From NCBI GenBank assembly GCA_013824835.1, contig PNOM01000027.1, positions 1-33,136 on the forward strand: DNA of 33,136 bases, in the 5' to 3' direction. The notes under the pieces are model-generated. The model saw nothing but the letters and a program-made list of their open reading frames with translations. It was not told the origin of the DNA and searched no databases. Position 1 is the first letter of the stretch, and every line of letters begins with the position of its first letter. The stretch is from Syntrophus sp. (in: bacteria). Lineage in GTDB: Bacteria; Desulfobacterota; Syntrophorhabdia; Syntrophorhabdales; Syntrophorhabdaceae. The translations under genes were made by a program, and so were the position numbers. Of this stretch, positions 6,923 through 14,395 are shown in pieces.

Positions 6923-8296
6923 ATGAAACGTTTTACTGCTCTTCTTTTGGTTCTGTTGTTTCTCGGTTTAGTAGGCGTTGTGTACGGGGAGGATCCGAAG
7001 ACGGCACCTCCGCAAGCGGGAGCGGCAACCCAGACGGTTGTACCTCCCGCGACACCGGCTCCTCTAAAGGTAGACCCGGGAGATACCGCCTGGGTCCTCA
7101 TATCCACAGCCCTTGTAATGCTTATGACACCCGGCCTTGCCTTTTTCTACGGCGGTATGGTGGGACGGAAAAACGTCCTCGGTGTCCTTATGCAGTGTTT
7201 TACGCTCCTCTGTATCATAAGCATACAATGGGTCCTTTTCGGCTACAGCCTTGCTTTCGGACCGGGCAAGGGTTTCTGGGGAGGTTTTGACTGGATCGGG
7301 CTTACCGGCGTCGGCCTTGAACCTTACAAGGACTATGCGGCCACCATTCCCCACCAAGCCTTTATGATCTATCAGGCCATGTTCGCCGTTATTACCCCGG
7401 CGCTGATCATTGGGGCCTTTGCTGAGAGGATGAAATTCTCCGCCTTTGTCTTTATTATGATACTTTGGGCTACCTTTGTGTATGACCCGGTGTGTCACTG
7501 GGTCTGGGGCGTGGGTGGATGGCTCAAGGAAATGGGTGCCCTTGATTTCGCAGGCGGCACGGTTGTCCATATTAACGCAGGCATTGCAGCCCTGATGATG
7601 GCCATAGTAATAGGCAAGAGAAAAGGGATCGGCCATAAAGCCATTTTACCTCATAACCTGCCCTTTACTGTTCTTGGTACTGCCCTTCTTTGGTTCGGCT
7701 GGTTCGGGTTCAATGGGGGAAGCGCCCTTGCTGCGAATGGACTTGCGGTAAACGCCTTTGTAGTAACGAACACCGCTGCTGCAGCGGCAGGCCTTACCTG
7801 GGGGCTTCTGGACTGGATGTTTAACGAAAAGCCTACCATGCTCGGCACCGTGACAGGCGCGGTCGCAGGTCTTGTAGCCATAACCCCTGCAGCAGGCTTT
7901 GTGAGCGCCCTCTCGGCGATCATCATTGGTATTACGGTAAGCATCATCTGTTTTGCCGCAGTGGCATGGATAAAACCAAAATTCGGATATGACGATGCCC
8001 TTGATGTGTTTGGCGTCCACTGCGTAGGCGGTATCTGGGGCGCCCTTGCAACCGGTCTCTTTGCATCCAAGGCGATAAATCCTGATGGCGCAAATGGCCT
8101 ATTTTTCGGAAACCCCAAACAGTTCCTCATCCAGTTAGTTGCAGTGGGGGTAACTGTTGTCTATAGCGTAGTGGTCAGCTTTATTATCTTCAAGGTGGTT
8201 GATCTGGTTATGAAGGTAAGGGTACCCGAAAAGGATGAAACCCTCGGGCTTGACCTTACCCAACACCACGAAAACGCATATACAGTTATGGAATAG
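6923..8296 (+). CDS. amt: Ammonium transporter Amt, copy 1
   Basis: A 457-residue inner-membrane ammonium channel. The start is ATG 6923, with AGGAGG at 6911-6916. It has an N-terminal signal-like segment (residues 3-21), a Pro/Ala-rich linker (24-50) and the eleven-helix Amt fold. The pore's twin histidines are His216 ('VVHINAG') and His366 ('GVHCVGG'), and the conserved 'LDFAGG' and 'FFYGGMV' are present. The residue after the second histidine is Cys instead of the usual Gly. The C-terminal tail ('VRVPEKDETLGLDLTQHHENAY') is the region that normally docks P-II. glnK1 follows 11 bases later, forming the usual amt-glnK operon, preceded by an attenuator-like leader. Confidence 0.97.
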   Translation: MKRFTALLLVLLFLGLVGVVYGEDPKTAPPQAGAATQTVVPPATPAPLKVDPGDTAWVLISTALVMLMTPGLAFFYGGMVGRKNVLGVLMQCFTLLCIISIQWVLFGYSLAFGPGKGFWGGFDWIGLTGVGLEPYKDYAATIPHQAFMIYQAMFAVITPALIIGAFAERMKFSAFVFIMILWATFVYDPVCHWVWGVGGWLKEMGALDFAGGTVVHINAGIAALMMAIVIGKRKGIGHKAILPHNLPFTVLGTALLWFGWFGFNGGSALAANGLAVNAFVVTNTAAAAAGLTWGLLDWMFNEKPTMLGTVTGAVAGLVAITPAAGFVSALSAIIIGITVSIICFAAVAWIKPKFGYDDALDVFGVHCVGGIWGALATGLFASKAINPDGANGLFFGNPKQFLIQLVAVGVTVVYSVVVSFIIFKVVDLVMKVRVPEKDETLGLDLTQHHENAYTVME

Positions 8297-8307
8297 GAGG
8301 AAAAATC

Positions 8308-8649
8308 ATGAAGCTTATTATAGCAATTATCAAACCCGACAGATTAGAGGCTGTGAAACAGGAGCTCTACAAGGCGGATGTAAACCTGATGACGGTTAAT
8401 GAGGTCCTCGGTCATGGCAGGCAGATGGGGGTTACTGAGGTATACCGGGGCGCAAAGGAGATGGGGAACCTTCTCCGCAAGATACGCCTTGAGATCGCTG
8501 TGAATGAAAACTTCGTGGAACCCACTATTAAGGCCATTCTAAAAGGGGCCCAGACAGGAGAAGTGGGGGACGGAAAGATCTTTGTCCTTGACCTTGCGGA
8601 ATGCGTCCGTATCCGCACAGAAGAACGGGGAGGAGTAGCAATAGGGTAA
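8308..8649 (+). CDS. glnK: P-II nitrogen regulatory protein GlnK, copy 1
   Basis: A 113-residue P-II signal protein that should sense ATP/ADP and 2-oxoglutarate and gate the adjacent Amt channel. The B-loop 'TGEVGDGKIFVLDL' and the C-loop 'RIRTEERGG' are intact. The T-loop reads 'GRQMGVTEVYRGAKEMGN'. Tyr46 is present, but position 51, normally the uridylylated Tyr in 'YRGAEY', is Glu. Modification by GlnD is therefore unlikely and control may be by ligands alone. The start is ATG 8308, with AGGAGG at 8295-8300 overlapping the amt stop. The 3' flank carries heptamer repeats and a GC-rich hairpin. Confidence 0.97.
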   Translation: MKLIIAIIKPDRLEAVKQELYKADVNLMTVNEVLGHGRQMGVTEVYRGAKEMGNLLRKIRLEIAVNENFVEPTIKAILKGAQTGEVGDGKIFVLDLAECVRIRTEERGGVAIG

Positions 8650-8654
8650 AAGGC

Positions 8655-8668
8655 AGTCGTTAGTCGTT
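8655..8668. repeat. Heptamer tandem repeat AGTCGTT x2 after glnK1
   Basis: Two exact copies of AGTCGTT, followed by a partial third, begin 6 bases after the glnK1 stop codon and are preceded by GGC. The same GGCAGTCG opening follows glnK2 at 11760, so the repeat belongs to the duplicated amt-glnK module. Confidence 0.6.
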
Positions 8669-8696
8669 AGTGAAAAGAGTTGAGGCAATGCCAAAA

Positions 8697-8716
8697 GGGG
8701 CGGGACGGCCCGCCCC
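8697..8716 (+). terminator. GC-rich hairpin after glnK1
   Basis: A perfect 8-bp stem GGGGCGGG/CCCGCCCC with loop ACGG. No T-run follows, so it may stabilise the mRNA end or act as a weak terminator between glnK1 and the porin gene. Confidence 0.5.
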
Positions 8717-8796
8717 TGGCATCCACACAAGTCTTTCAGTAGAAAATGTGGGAAAACTCACATGCATGGCATGAGAGAATAATTAGGAGGTATATG

Positions 8797-9717
8797 ATGC
8801 GAGTTATTGGCTGTGTTATGTTGATATTGGCTGCACTAATCTTATCTGGTGCCGGGGTGCTTTACGGGCAGGACGCCAAAGGCGTGGAGGCAGGTGTCTC
8901 CGGGGCAAAACCCCCGGAGACTAAGCCTGCCGAGAAACCGCCGGAGGATAAAGTCACGGGAACAGCATCAATCACTACCCTCAACAGGTACATCTTCCGT
9001 GGTTACCAGATCGGCAAGAGCGGTCTTGTGATTCAGCCCTCCCTTTCTGCTTCCTTTAAAGGGTTCACTGCAACTCTCTGGGGAAATTTGGATACCAACC
9101 AGAGGAATACCACATCTGCAATCTTTTCCGGCGAGGGTCACAAGGGATGGAATGAGACGGACCTGACCCTCAGTTATACCTACACGATAAATAAACTCTC
9201 TTTAACGGGCGGGTATATCTACTACGGTCTCAAATATGCAAATGAAACCGAGGAGTTGTTCGCTACCTTTGCCTATGACATACTTACGAAGCCATCCTTA
9301 TCCATCTACCAGGATATAAACGCCTATCCCGGAACCTACGTAAATCTGTCCTTTGCCCATTCGTTTAATCTTCCGAAGTCGATGACCTTAGACCTCGGCG
9401 CTTCTTTCGGGTATATGTCCGGACAGGGCAAATACTGGCAGACCTATCAGCCTGCAACTGCCACCTATACGGGCAGCAAGTACAGGGGTCTCCATGACGG
9501 TATGGTGAAGGCGGGCATGACGATACCCGTTACCAAGGCATTTATTATTCAACCCACTGTCCAGTACTGGTTTGCTCTTTCGGGAGATTCAAGCAAAACA
9601 TACGGCGTGAATAGTGATCCGCTAAGTCCGCAATACGGCCTCAGGGTTCCCAACAACCCGAATGGGTATCTTGCAAGTAACTGGGTGTACGGCGTGAACT
9701 TTGCCTACAACTTTTAG
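8797..9717 (+). CDS. TorF/Gcw_chp-like outer-membrane beta-barrel porin
   Basis: A 306-residue secreted protein: signal peptide (residues 1 to about 25, ending VLYGQ), a Pro/Lys/Glu-rich linker (about 30-55), then alternating aromatic beta-strands ending in 'YGVNFAYNF', a C-terminal phenylalanine typical of outer-membrane barrels. 'TTLNRYIFRGYQIGKSG' matches the opening strand of the TorF/Gcw_chp porin family ('SDYVFRGxSQT'). AGGAGG at 8785-8790 favours the ATG at 8797 (6-base spacing) over the one at 8794 (3 bases). It lies between two amt-glnK pairs, suggesting a nitrogen-linked outer-membrane channel, but the solute is unknown. Confidence 0.75.
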   Translation: MRVIGCVMLILAALILSGAGVLYGQDAKGVEAGVSGAKPPETKPAEKPPEDKVTGTASITTLNRYIFRGYQIGKSGLVIQPSLSASFKGFTATLWGNLDTNQRNTTSAIFSGEGHKGWNETDLTLSYTYTINKLSLTGGYIYYGLKYANETEELFATFAYDILTKPSLSIYQDINAYPGTYVNLSFAHSFNLPKSMTLDLGASFGYMSGQGKYWQTYQPATATYTGSKYRGLHDGMVKAGMTIPVTKAFIIQPTVQYWFALSGDSSKTYGVNSDPLSPQYGLRVPNNPNGYLASNWVYGVNFAYNF

Positions 9718-9743
9718 TGATGTTTCTTACTGCGCTGTAGCGA

Positions 9744-9772
9744 TACCCCCCCTGATTGACCAGGGGGGGGTA
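9744..9772 (+). terminator. Hairpin after the porin gene
   Basis: A TAC7TG arm pairs with CAG8TA around ATTGAC, with one bulged G. It is a strong stem 26 bases after the stop codon but is followed by A and not T. Most likely a terminator or mRNA-stabilising structure. Confidence 0.5.
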
Positions 9773-9792
9773 AAAACATCGGGGGTCTCTTA

Positions 9793-9856
9793 GAGGCCAG
9801 TGTCTATCCGTTAGGGATACTTATTCACTATCGACTCATGACTAACGGCTGCCTCT
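9793..9856. repeat. Inverted repeat built from heptamer-like units upstream of amt2
   Basis: GAGGCCAG (9793-9800) faces CTGCCTC (9850-9856), and CCGTTAG faces CTAACGG inside it. The right side reads as degenerate 7-base units (ACTATCG, ACTCATG, ACTAACG). The sequence resembles the arrays after the glnK genes. Confidence 0.45.
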
Positions 9857-9860
9857 CTCA

Positions 9861-9981
9861 GTTACCAAACCCATCCGTTATTTACTCGTAGGGGTACGAT
9901 AGGCTTGCACACAGATGTGCGAGCTGATGCGAGCCCTCATCGACCCCGAGGGTAAACCAACAACGCCGTTCAAATCAGTCA
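9861..9981 (+). promoter_or_regulatory. amt2 leader with candidate ANTAR-type hairpins
   Basis: Hairpin 1 is a 7-bp stem CTTGCAC/GTGCGAG with loop ACAGAT (9904-9923), matching the A1/G4 six-base loop recognised by ANTAR proteins. A middle hairpin CCCTC/GAGGG (9934-9952) has a loop starting ATCGAC. A short hairpin AAC-AACGCC-GTT (9959-9970) also has A1 and G4. GTTCAAATCAGTCA (9968-9981) recurs almost exactly in the glnN leader. A weak -10 (TACGAT, 9895-9900) precedes hairpin 1. About 70 bases follow before the start codon. A regulatory role is inferred from the parallels with amt1 and glnN. Confidence 0.6.
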
Positions 9982-10051
9982 AAGTGTCGAGACTGGAAGG
10001 CCAGCAATAGGCCTGACAACGAATATCTTCATCGAAAAACGGAGGAAAATT

Positions 10052-11407
10052 ATGAAGAGAGTCGCATTATGGGCGGTGTTATTGTGCTTGATAGGGGCAG
10101 GAATCTGTTGGGCTGAGGAAGCTGCCAATCAAACCGGAGCAGTAGCGGCCATCCAACCCGATGGGCAGGCAAAATCCCTCATCGATACGGGAGACACGGC
10201 ATGGATGCTTATTTCTATTGCCCTTGTGATGTTGATGACCCCTGGTCTCGCCTTTTTCTACGGGGGCATGGTGAGACGTAAGAATGTGCTCGGTGTCCTT
10301 ATGCAGTGCTTTATCGTCCTCGGTGTGATTACTGCACAGTGGATACTCTTCGGGTATAGTCTCTCCTTTGCGCCGGGAAAGGGGTTCTGGGGCGGCTTTG
10401 ACTGGCTCGGCCTCTGCGGAGTGGGTGCTGCCCCCTTTAAAGAATATGCAGCAACGATCCCCCATGAGGCCTTCATGATCTTTCAGGCCATGTTTGCCGT
10501 TATTACCCCTGCTTTGATCATAGGCGCTTTTGCGGAAAGGATGAAATTCTCCGCCTTTCTTATATTCACAGTCCTCTGGGCAACCTTTGTCTACGATCCT
10601 GTATGTCACTGGATATGGGGGGTCGGGGGATGGCTCAAAGACATGGGGGTCCTCGATTTCGCAGGCGGGGCGGTGGTCCATATCAATGCAGGTATGGCTG
10701 CCCTCGTGACCGCCCTTGTGATAGGAAAGAGAACGGGTTATGCGAATAAGCCTGTGTCCCCTCATAACCTGCCCTTTACCGTCCTCGGTACAGCCCTCCT
10801 CTGGTTCGGGTGGTTCGGATTCAATGCGGGAAGCGCCCTCGGTGCCAACGGGCTTGCCGTCCATACCCTTGTGGTAACCCACACCTCCGCAGCCATTGCC
10901 GGAATAACCTGGGCAGCCCTCGAATGGATATTTAACGAGAAGCCGACCATCTTCGGTACTATTACCGGTTCCATTGCAGGCCTTGCCACGATCACCCCTG
11001 CGTCAGGGTTTGTCACTGTATTTGCTGCGGCTGTCATTGGCTTTCTCGCAAGTGTAGTCTGTTATGTCTCGGTGGCGATTGTGAAACCGAAGCTCGGGTA
11101 TGATGATTCCCTTGATGCCTTCGGTGTCCATGGAGTGGGGGGCATCCTTGGTATGCTCGCAACAGGCCTCTTTGCATCGAAAGCCGTCAATCCTGCAGGA
11201 GCAGATGGGCTATTCTACGGAAACCCCAAGCAGTTCCTGATCCAGTTGGTTGGGGTGGGTGTAACGGTCGTATACAGTTTTGTGGTAAGCTATATCATCT
11301 ATAAAATAATCGATGTTTTTATGAAGGTCAGGGTCCCTGAAAGGGATGAGACCATCGGTCTTGACCTCACCCAGCACCATGAAAATGCATATACCATTTT
11401 AGAATAG
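10052..11407 (+). CDS. amt: Ammonium transporter Amt, copy 2
   Basis: A 451-residue paralogue of Amt copy 1, with long identical blocks. It has a signal-like first segment (residues 3-21, ending CWA), then the eleven-helix channel. The twin pore histidines are His210 ('VVHINAG') and His360 in the standard 'GVHGVGG' context, and 'LDFAGG' and 'FFYGGMV' are present. The C-terminal P-II docking tail 'VRVPERDETIGLDLTQHHEN' is nearly the same as in copy 1. The start is ATG 10052 with GGAGG at 10041-10045. glnK2 starts 9 bases after its stop codon. The leader carries ANTAR-type hairpins. Copy 1 has Cys after the second His, so the two channels may differ in conductance. Confidence 0.97.
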   Translation: MKRVALWAVLLCLIGAGICWAEEAANQTGAVAAIQPDGQAKSLIDTGDTAWMLISIALVMLMTPGLAFFYGGMVRRKNVLGVLMQCFIVLGVITAQWILFGYSLSFAPGKGFWGGFDWLGLCGVGAAPFKEYAATIPHEAFMIFQAMFAVITPALIIGAFAERMKFSAFLIFTVLWATFVYDPVCHWIWGVGGWLKDMGVLDFAGGAVVHINAGMAALVTALVIGKRTGYANKPVSPHNLPFTVLGTALLWFGWFGFNAGSALGANGLAVHTLVVTHTSAAIAGITWAALEWIFNEKPTIFGTITGSIAGLATITPASGFVTVFAAAVIGFLASVVCYVSVAIVKPKLGYDDSLDAFGVHGVGGILGMLATGLFASKAVNPAGADGLFYGNPKQFLIQLVGVGVTVVYSFVVSYIIYKIIDVFMKVRVPERDETIGLDLTQHHENAYTILE

Positions 11408-11416
11408 GGGGCAACT

Positions 11417-11758
11417 ATGAAACTTATTATTGCAATTATCAAACCCGACAGATTAGAGGCAGTAAAACAGGAACTCTACAAGGAAGATATAAACCTTATG
11501 ACAGTCAATGAGGTCCTCGGCCACGGCAGACAAATGGGCATTACCGAGGTGTATAGGGGTGCAAAGGAGATGGGGAACCTCCTCCGCAAGATTCGTCTTG
11601 AAATAGCTGTGAACGAAAACTATGTTGAGCCAACGATCAGCGCTATTATAAAGGGGGCGCAAACGGGAGAAGTGGGAGACGGAAAGATCTTTGTCCTCGA
11701 CCTCGCGGAATGCGTCCGTATCCGGACAGAGGAACGGGGAGGAGTCGCAATAGGATAA
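11417..11758 (+). CDS. glnK: P-II nitrogen regulatory protein GlnK, copy 2
   Basis: A 113-residue P-II protein differing from copy 1 at only a handful of positions (for example Ala23 to Glu, Val42 to Ile, Phe69 to Tyr). The B-loop and C-loop are intact. The T-loop again has Tyr46 but Glu51, so the normal uridylylation tyrosine is absent in both copies. A GGGGGC ribosome site overlaps the end of amt2. It pairs with Amt copy 2 in the same order as the first operon. The near identity points to recent duplication or gene conversion of the amt-glnK module. Confidence 0.97.
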   Translation: MKLIIAIIKPDRLEAVKQELYKEDINLMTVNEVLGHGRQMGITEVYRGAKEMGNLLRKIRLEIAVNENYVEPTISAIIKGAQTGEVGDGKIFVLDLAECVRIRTEERGGVAIG

Positions 11759-11759
11759 A

Positions 11760-11897
11760 GGCAGTCGTAAGAGCAGTCGTTAGTTGATAGTCGTTAGTAT
11801 AAGGCATTGAGGCAATGTCAAAAAGGGCGGGCAGTCGTCCCGGGGTTCCACGCAGTTTTTCATTAGTTTTTATACTATCGACTATCGACTATCGACT
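11760..11897. repeat. Heptamer arrays flanking the region after glnK2, in inverted orientation
   Basis: On the left, 7-base units (AGTCGTT, AGTTGAT, AGTCGTT) begin with GGCAGTCG at 11760. On the right, ACTATCG occurs three times in tandem (11874-11894) and ends ACTGCC. The right array is the approximate reverse complement of the left, so the whole can fold back. Between them is a degenerate copy of the GC-rich hairpin seen after glnK1. Confidence 0.6.
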
Positions 11898-11905
11898 GCC
11901 TTTAA

Positions 11906-11959
11906 GTTACCGGTAACCCAAAAATATTACTTGTAAATAAGGGTACTGTGCATTATATT
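11906..11959 (+). promoter_or_regulatory. glnN promoter with upstream palindrome
   Basis: TTGTAA (11931-11936) and TATATT (11954-11959) are 17 bp apart, predicting a start near 11966, right at the first leader hairpin. A perfect 12-bp palindrome GTTACCGGTAAC lies upstream at 11906-11917 and may be an activator or repressor site. GTTACC also precedes amt1 (6724-6729) and amt2 (9861-9866). Confidence 0.6.
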
Positions 11960-11964
11960 ATTTA

Positions 11965-12041
11965 AGCACAAAGACGTGCTCATCCCTCAACGTCCCCGAG
12001 GGGTTTTCTAAAATGCTGAACAGCGTCGTTCAAAACAGTCA
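11965..12041 (+). promoter_or_regulatory. glnN leader with candidate ANTAR-type tandem hairpins and attenuator
   Basis: Hairpin 1 is AGCAC-AAAGAC-GTGCT (11965-11980), a 5-bp stem and six-base loop with A1 and G4. A middle hairpin CCCTC/GAGGG (11984-12002), followed by TTTT at 12004-12007, could act as a terminator. Hairpin 3 is TGAAC-AGCGTC-GTTCA (12017-12032), again a 5-bp stem with an A1/G4 six-base loop. GTTCAAAACAGTCA (12028-12041) repeats the amt2 leader motif. The loops fit ANTAR RNA-binding antiterminators; no ANTAR protein is encoded in the window. Confidence 0.6.
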
Positions 12042-12081
12042 GCGCCTTAAGAATATTTATAATCTACAAAAGGAGAAAATT

Positions 12082-14178
12082 ATGGAGCTTACAGAGGTTT
12101 TTGGTTCTAACGTGTTTAACGATAAGATTATGAAGGAGCGTTTGCCGAAGCAGATATACAAGGCTCTGAAAGAGACCATCGAGAAAGATATGTCTTTGAG
12201 GTCCGACGTTGCAGATGTGGTTGCGAACGCCATGAAGGATTGGGCAATTGAGAAAGGGGCTACCCACTATACCCATTGGTTTCAGCCTTTGACGGGCATT
12301 ACCGCAGAGAAACATGACTCTTTCATATCGCTGGCCCCGGATGGCAGTGTAATTCTCGAGTTTTCCGGAAAACAGTTGATCCAGGGCGAGCCGGATGCGT
12401 CATCCTTCCCAAGCGGCGGGCTCCGGGCCACATTTGAGGCACGAGGATACACCGCGTGGGATTGTACTTCGCCGGCGTTCCTGAAGACAGATGAAGCCGG
12501 CATGGTAACCCTTACCATTCCGACTGCATTCTACTCCTATAACAGTGAAGCCCTTGACAAGAAGACGCCTTTACTCCGATCTATGAAGGCCGTGTCAAAA
12601 CAGGCCCTCCGGGTCTTAAGGGCCCTCGGCAACACCGTATCGAGCAAAGTGACCTCCACGGTAGGCCCCGAGCAGGAATACTTCCTGGTGGACAAGAGCT
12701 TCTATCTCGACCGGATCGATCTCATGCTTGCCGGCAGGACGATCTTCGGTGCCCCTGCGCCCAAGGGGCAGGAACTGGAGGATCAGTACTTCGGCGCCAT
12801 TAAAGACAGGGTTATGGATTATATGAATGATCTTAATATGGAGCTCTGGAAGATGGGCATTACCTCGAAGACCCAACATAATGAGGTCGCACCTGCCCAG
12901 TATGAGATGGCCCCCATCTTTGCCACCACGAATATTGCCACAGACCACAATCAGCTTGTCATGGAGACCATGCAGAAGGTGGCCCTCCGTCACGACCTGG
13001 TCTGTCTCCTCCATGAAAAGCCATATGCAGGTATTAATGGCTCAGGCAAACATAATAACTGGTCTCTCTCGACTGAAGACGGCATTAATCTCCTCGAGCC
13101 AGGCAATACACCCGGCGAGAATGTTCAATTTCTTCTCTTCGTAAGCGCAATGATCAAGGCCGTGGATACCCATGCCGATATCCTCCGTGCCACGTGTGCA
13201 ACAGCGGGTAACGATCACCGTCTCGGCGCCAACGAAGCGCCCCCTGCAATTATATCCATCTTTATGGGAGAGGAACTGACAGACATCCTTGCAAAGATCT
13301 CAAAAGGCGAGAAGATCACCACCAAAGACGCCGAGTTTACAAAAGTAGGTGTTGACACGCTGCCCGAATTTCCCAAGGATAATACAGATCGTAACAGGAC
13401 CTCTCCCTTTGCCTTCACAGGCAACAAGTTCGAATTCAGGATGGTTGGCTCCGCGCAGTCCATAGCAGGATCAAACGTTGCTTTAAATACCATCGCTGCC
13501 GAAGCCTTTGACGAGATTGCCGGGCGTCTGGAAAAGGCCAAGGACAAGAATGCCGAGGCAGCACAGATTATTAAGGAAATCTACAAGAAGCATAGCCGGG
13601 TGATCTTTAACGGCAATAATTATGCTGAAGAGTGGGTAAAAGAGGCGGAAAAAAGGGCTCTGCCGAACGTAAAGAACGCCGTTGACGCCTTAAAGGCATT
13701 TGTTACGGATAAGGCCTTTAAGCTCTTCGAGAAATATGAGGTTTTCTCCCATAAGGAACTCCATTCCCGGTACGACGTGTATGTAGAGACTTACTCCAAA
13801 CAGATCAATATCGAGGCCATGGCTGCAATCGACATGGTGAAAAAGCAGTTCATTCCCGCAGGTCTCGAATATGCGACCTTCCTCGCGGACTCTGCTGCCA
13901 GCTTTAAGGATATAGGGGTCGGGGCTTCAGTGCAGGAGGATATCCTGAAGAAACTGAATACACTGCTCTCATCGGCATATAAGAATGCGACGAAGCTTGA
14001 GACAGCCGTCGTCAAGGCGCAAGCAATGGGCGATGCCGTGAAACAGGCCGAGGCGTATCGCGACAAGGTATTTGCTGTAATGCAGGCATTACGTATCGAT
14101 GTCGATGCTATGGAAATGATCGTGCCGAGGGATACGTGGCCCGTGCCTACATACACGGAACTCCTCTTTAAACTGTAA
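12082..14178 (+). CDS. glnN: Type III glutamine synthetase (GlnN)
   Basis: A 698-residue enzyme making glutamine from glutamate, ammonia and ATP in the cytoplasm, with the length typical of GSIII. It opens '[19 protein letters not shown]', the characteristic GSIII N-terminus. Active-site blocks include '[10 protein letters not shown]', '[12 protein letters not shown]', '[14 protein letters not shown]', '[13 protein letters not shown]' and '[11 protein letters not shown]'. The start is ATG 12082 with AGGAG 10 bases upstream; the frame is open further upstream, but that part is the structured leader. Its place after two amt-glnK pairs makes this an ammonium uptake and assimilation island. GSIII is not regulated by GlnE adenylylation, which agrees with the RNA-level control suggested by the leader. 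Confidence 0.97.
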   Translation: MELTEVFGSNVFNDKIMKERLPKQIYKALKETIEKDMSLRSDVADVVANAMKDWAIEKGATHYTHWFQPLTGITAEKHDSFISLAPDGSVILEFSGKQLIQGEPDASSFPSGGLRATFEARGYTAWDCTSPAFLKTDEAGMVTLTIPTAFYSYNSEALDKKTPLLRSMKAVSKQALRVLRALGNTVSSKVTSTVGPEQEYFLVDKSFYLDRIDLMLAGRTIFGAPAPKGQELEDQYFGAIKDRVMDYMNDLNMELWKMGITSKTQHNEVAPAQYEMAPIFATTNIATDHNQLVMETMQKVALRHDLVCLLHEKPYAGINGSGKHNNWSLSTEDGINLLEPGNTPGENVQFLLFVSAMIKAVDTHADILRATCATAGNDHRLGANEAPPAIISIFMGEELTDILAKISKGEKITTKDAEFTKVGVDTLPEFPKDNTDRNRTSPFAFTGNKFEFRMVGSAQSIAGSNVALNTIAAEAFDEIAGRLEKAKDKNAEAAQIIKEIYKKHSRVIFNGNNYAEEWVKEAEKRALPNVKNAVDALKAFVTDKAFKLFEKYEVFSHKELHSRYDVYVETYSKQINIEAMAAIDMVKKQFIPAGLEYATFLADSAASFKDIGVGASVQEDILKKLNTLLSSAYKNATKLETAVVKAQAMGDAVKQAEAYRDKVFAVMQALRIDVDAMEMIVPRDTWPVPTYTELLFKL

Positions 14179-14194
14179 ACCTGTTTGTTACACA

Positions 14195-14228
14195 GAAAAG
14201 CCGGTCTTTCAAGACCGGCTTTTCTTTT
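14195..14228 (+). terminator. Intrinsic terminator after glnN
   Basis: A perfect 14-bp stem (14195-14208 with 14211-14224), GC-rich in the centre and A/T at the base, followed by TTTT. It lies 17 bases after the glnN stop. Confidence 0.95.
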
Positions 14229-14395
14229 CATGGAAGATTATTCCTGATATTTCCCTCAAAAAGGTGTATACTATTGCTTGGGTTGATCTCTCCCCTCGTT
14301 GTTCCGCGGCTATATACGGGATCGACTGATACGGATCACAATCGCATCTCGATTCCTGACAGATTACCAGTTAACCATATTAAGGGAAGTGACAC

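Noticed and set aside
7064..7636. Long open frames antisense to amt1, amt2, the acyl-CoA synthetases and glnN
   Set aside because: They mirror the codon bias of strong genes on the other strand and lack ribosome sites and family motifs.
6724..11917. GTTACC before amt1, amt2 and glnN as a shared activator site
   Set aside because: The hexamer is shared, but its distance from the likely -10 boxes differs widely (14, 28 and 36 bp), so it is only noted at the glnN palindrome.
11965..12041. Known glutamine riboswitch (glnA RNA) in the glnN leader
   Set aside because: The conserved bases of that motif, as I remember them, are not present; the hairpin-loop pattern fits ANTAR sites better.
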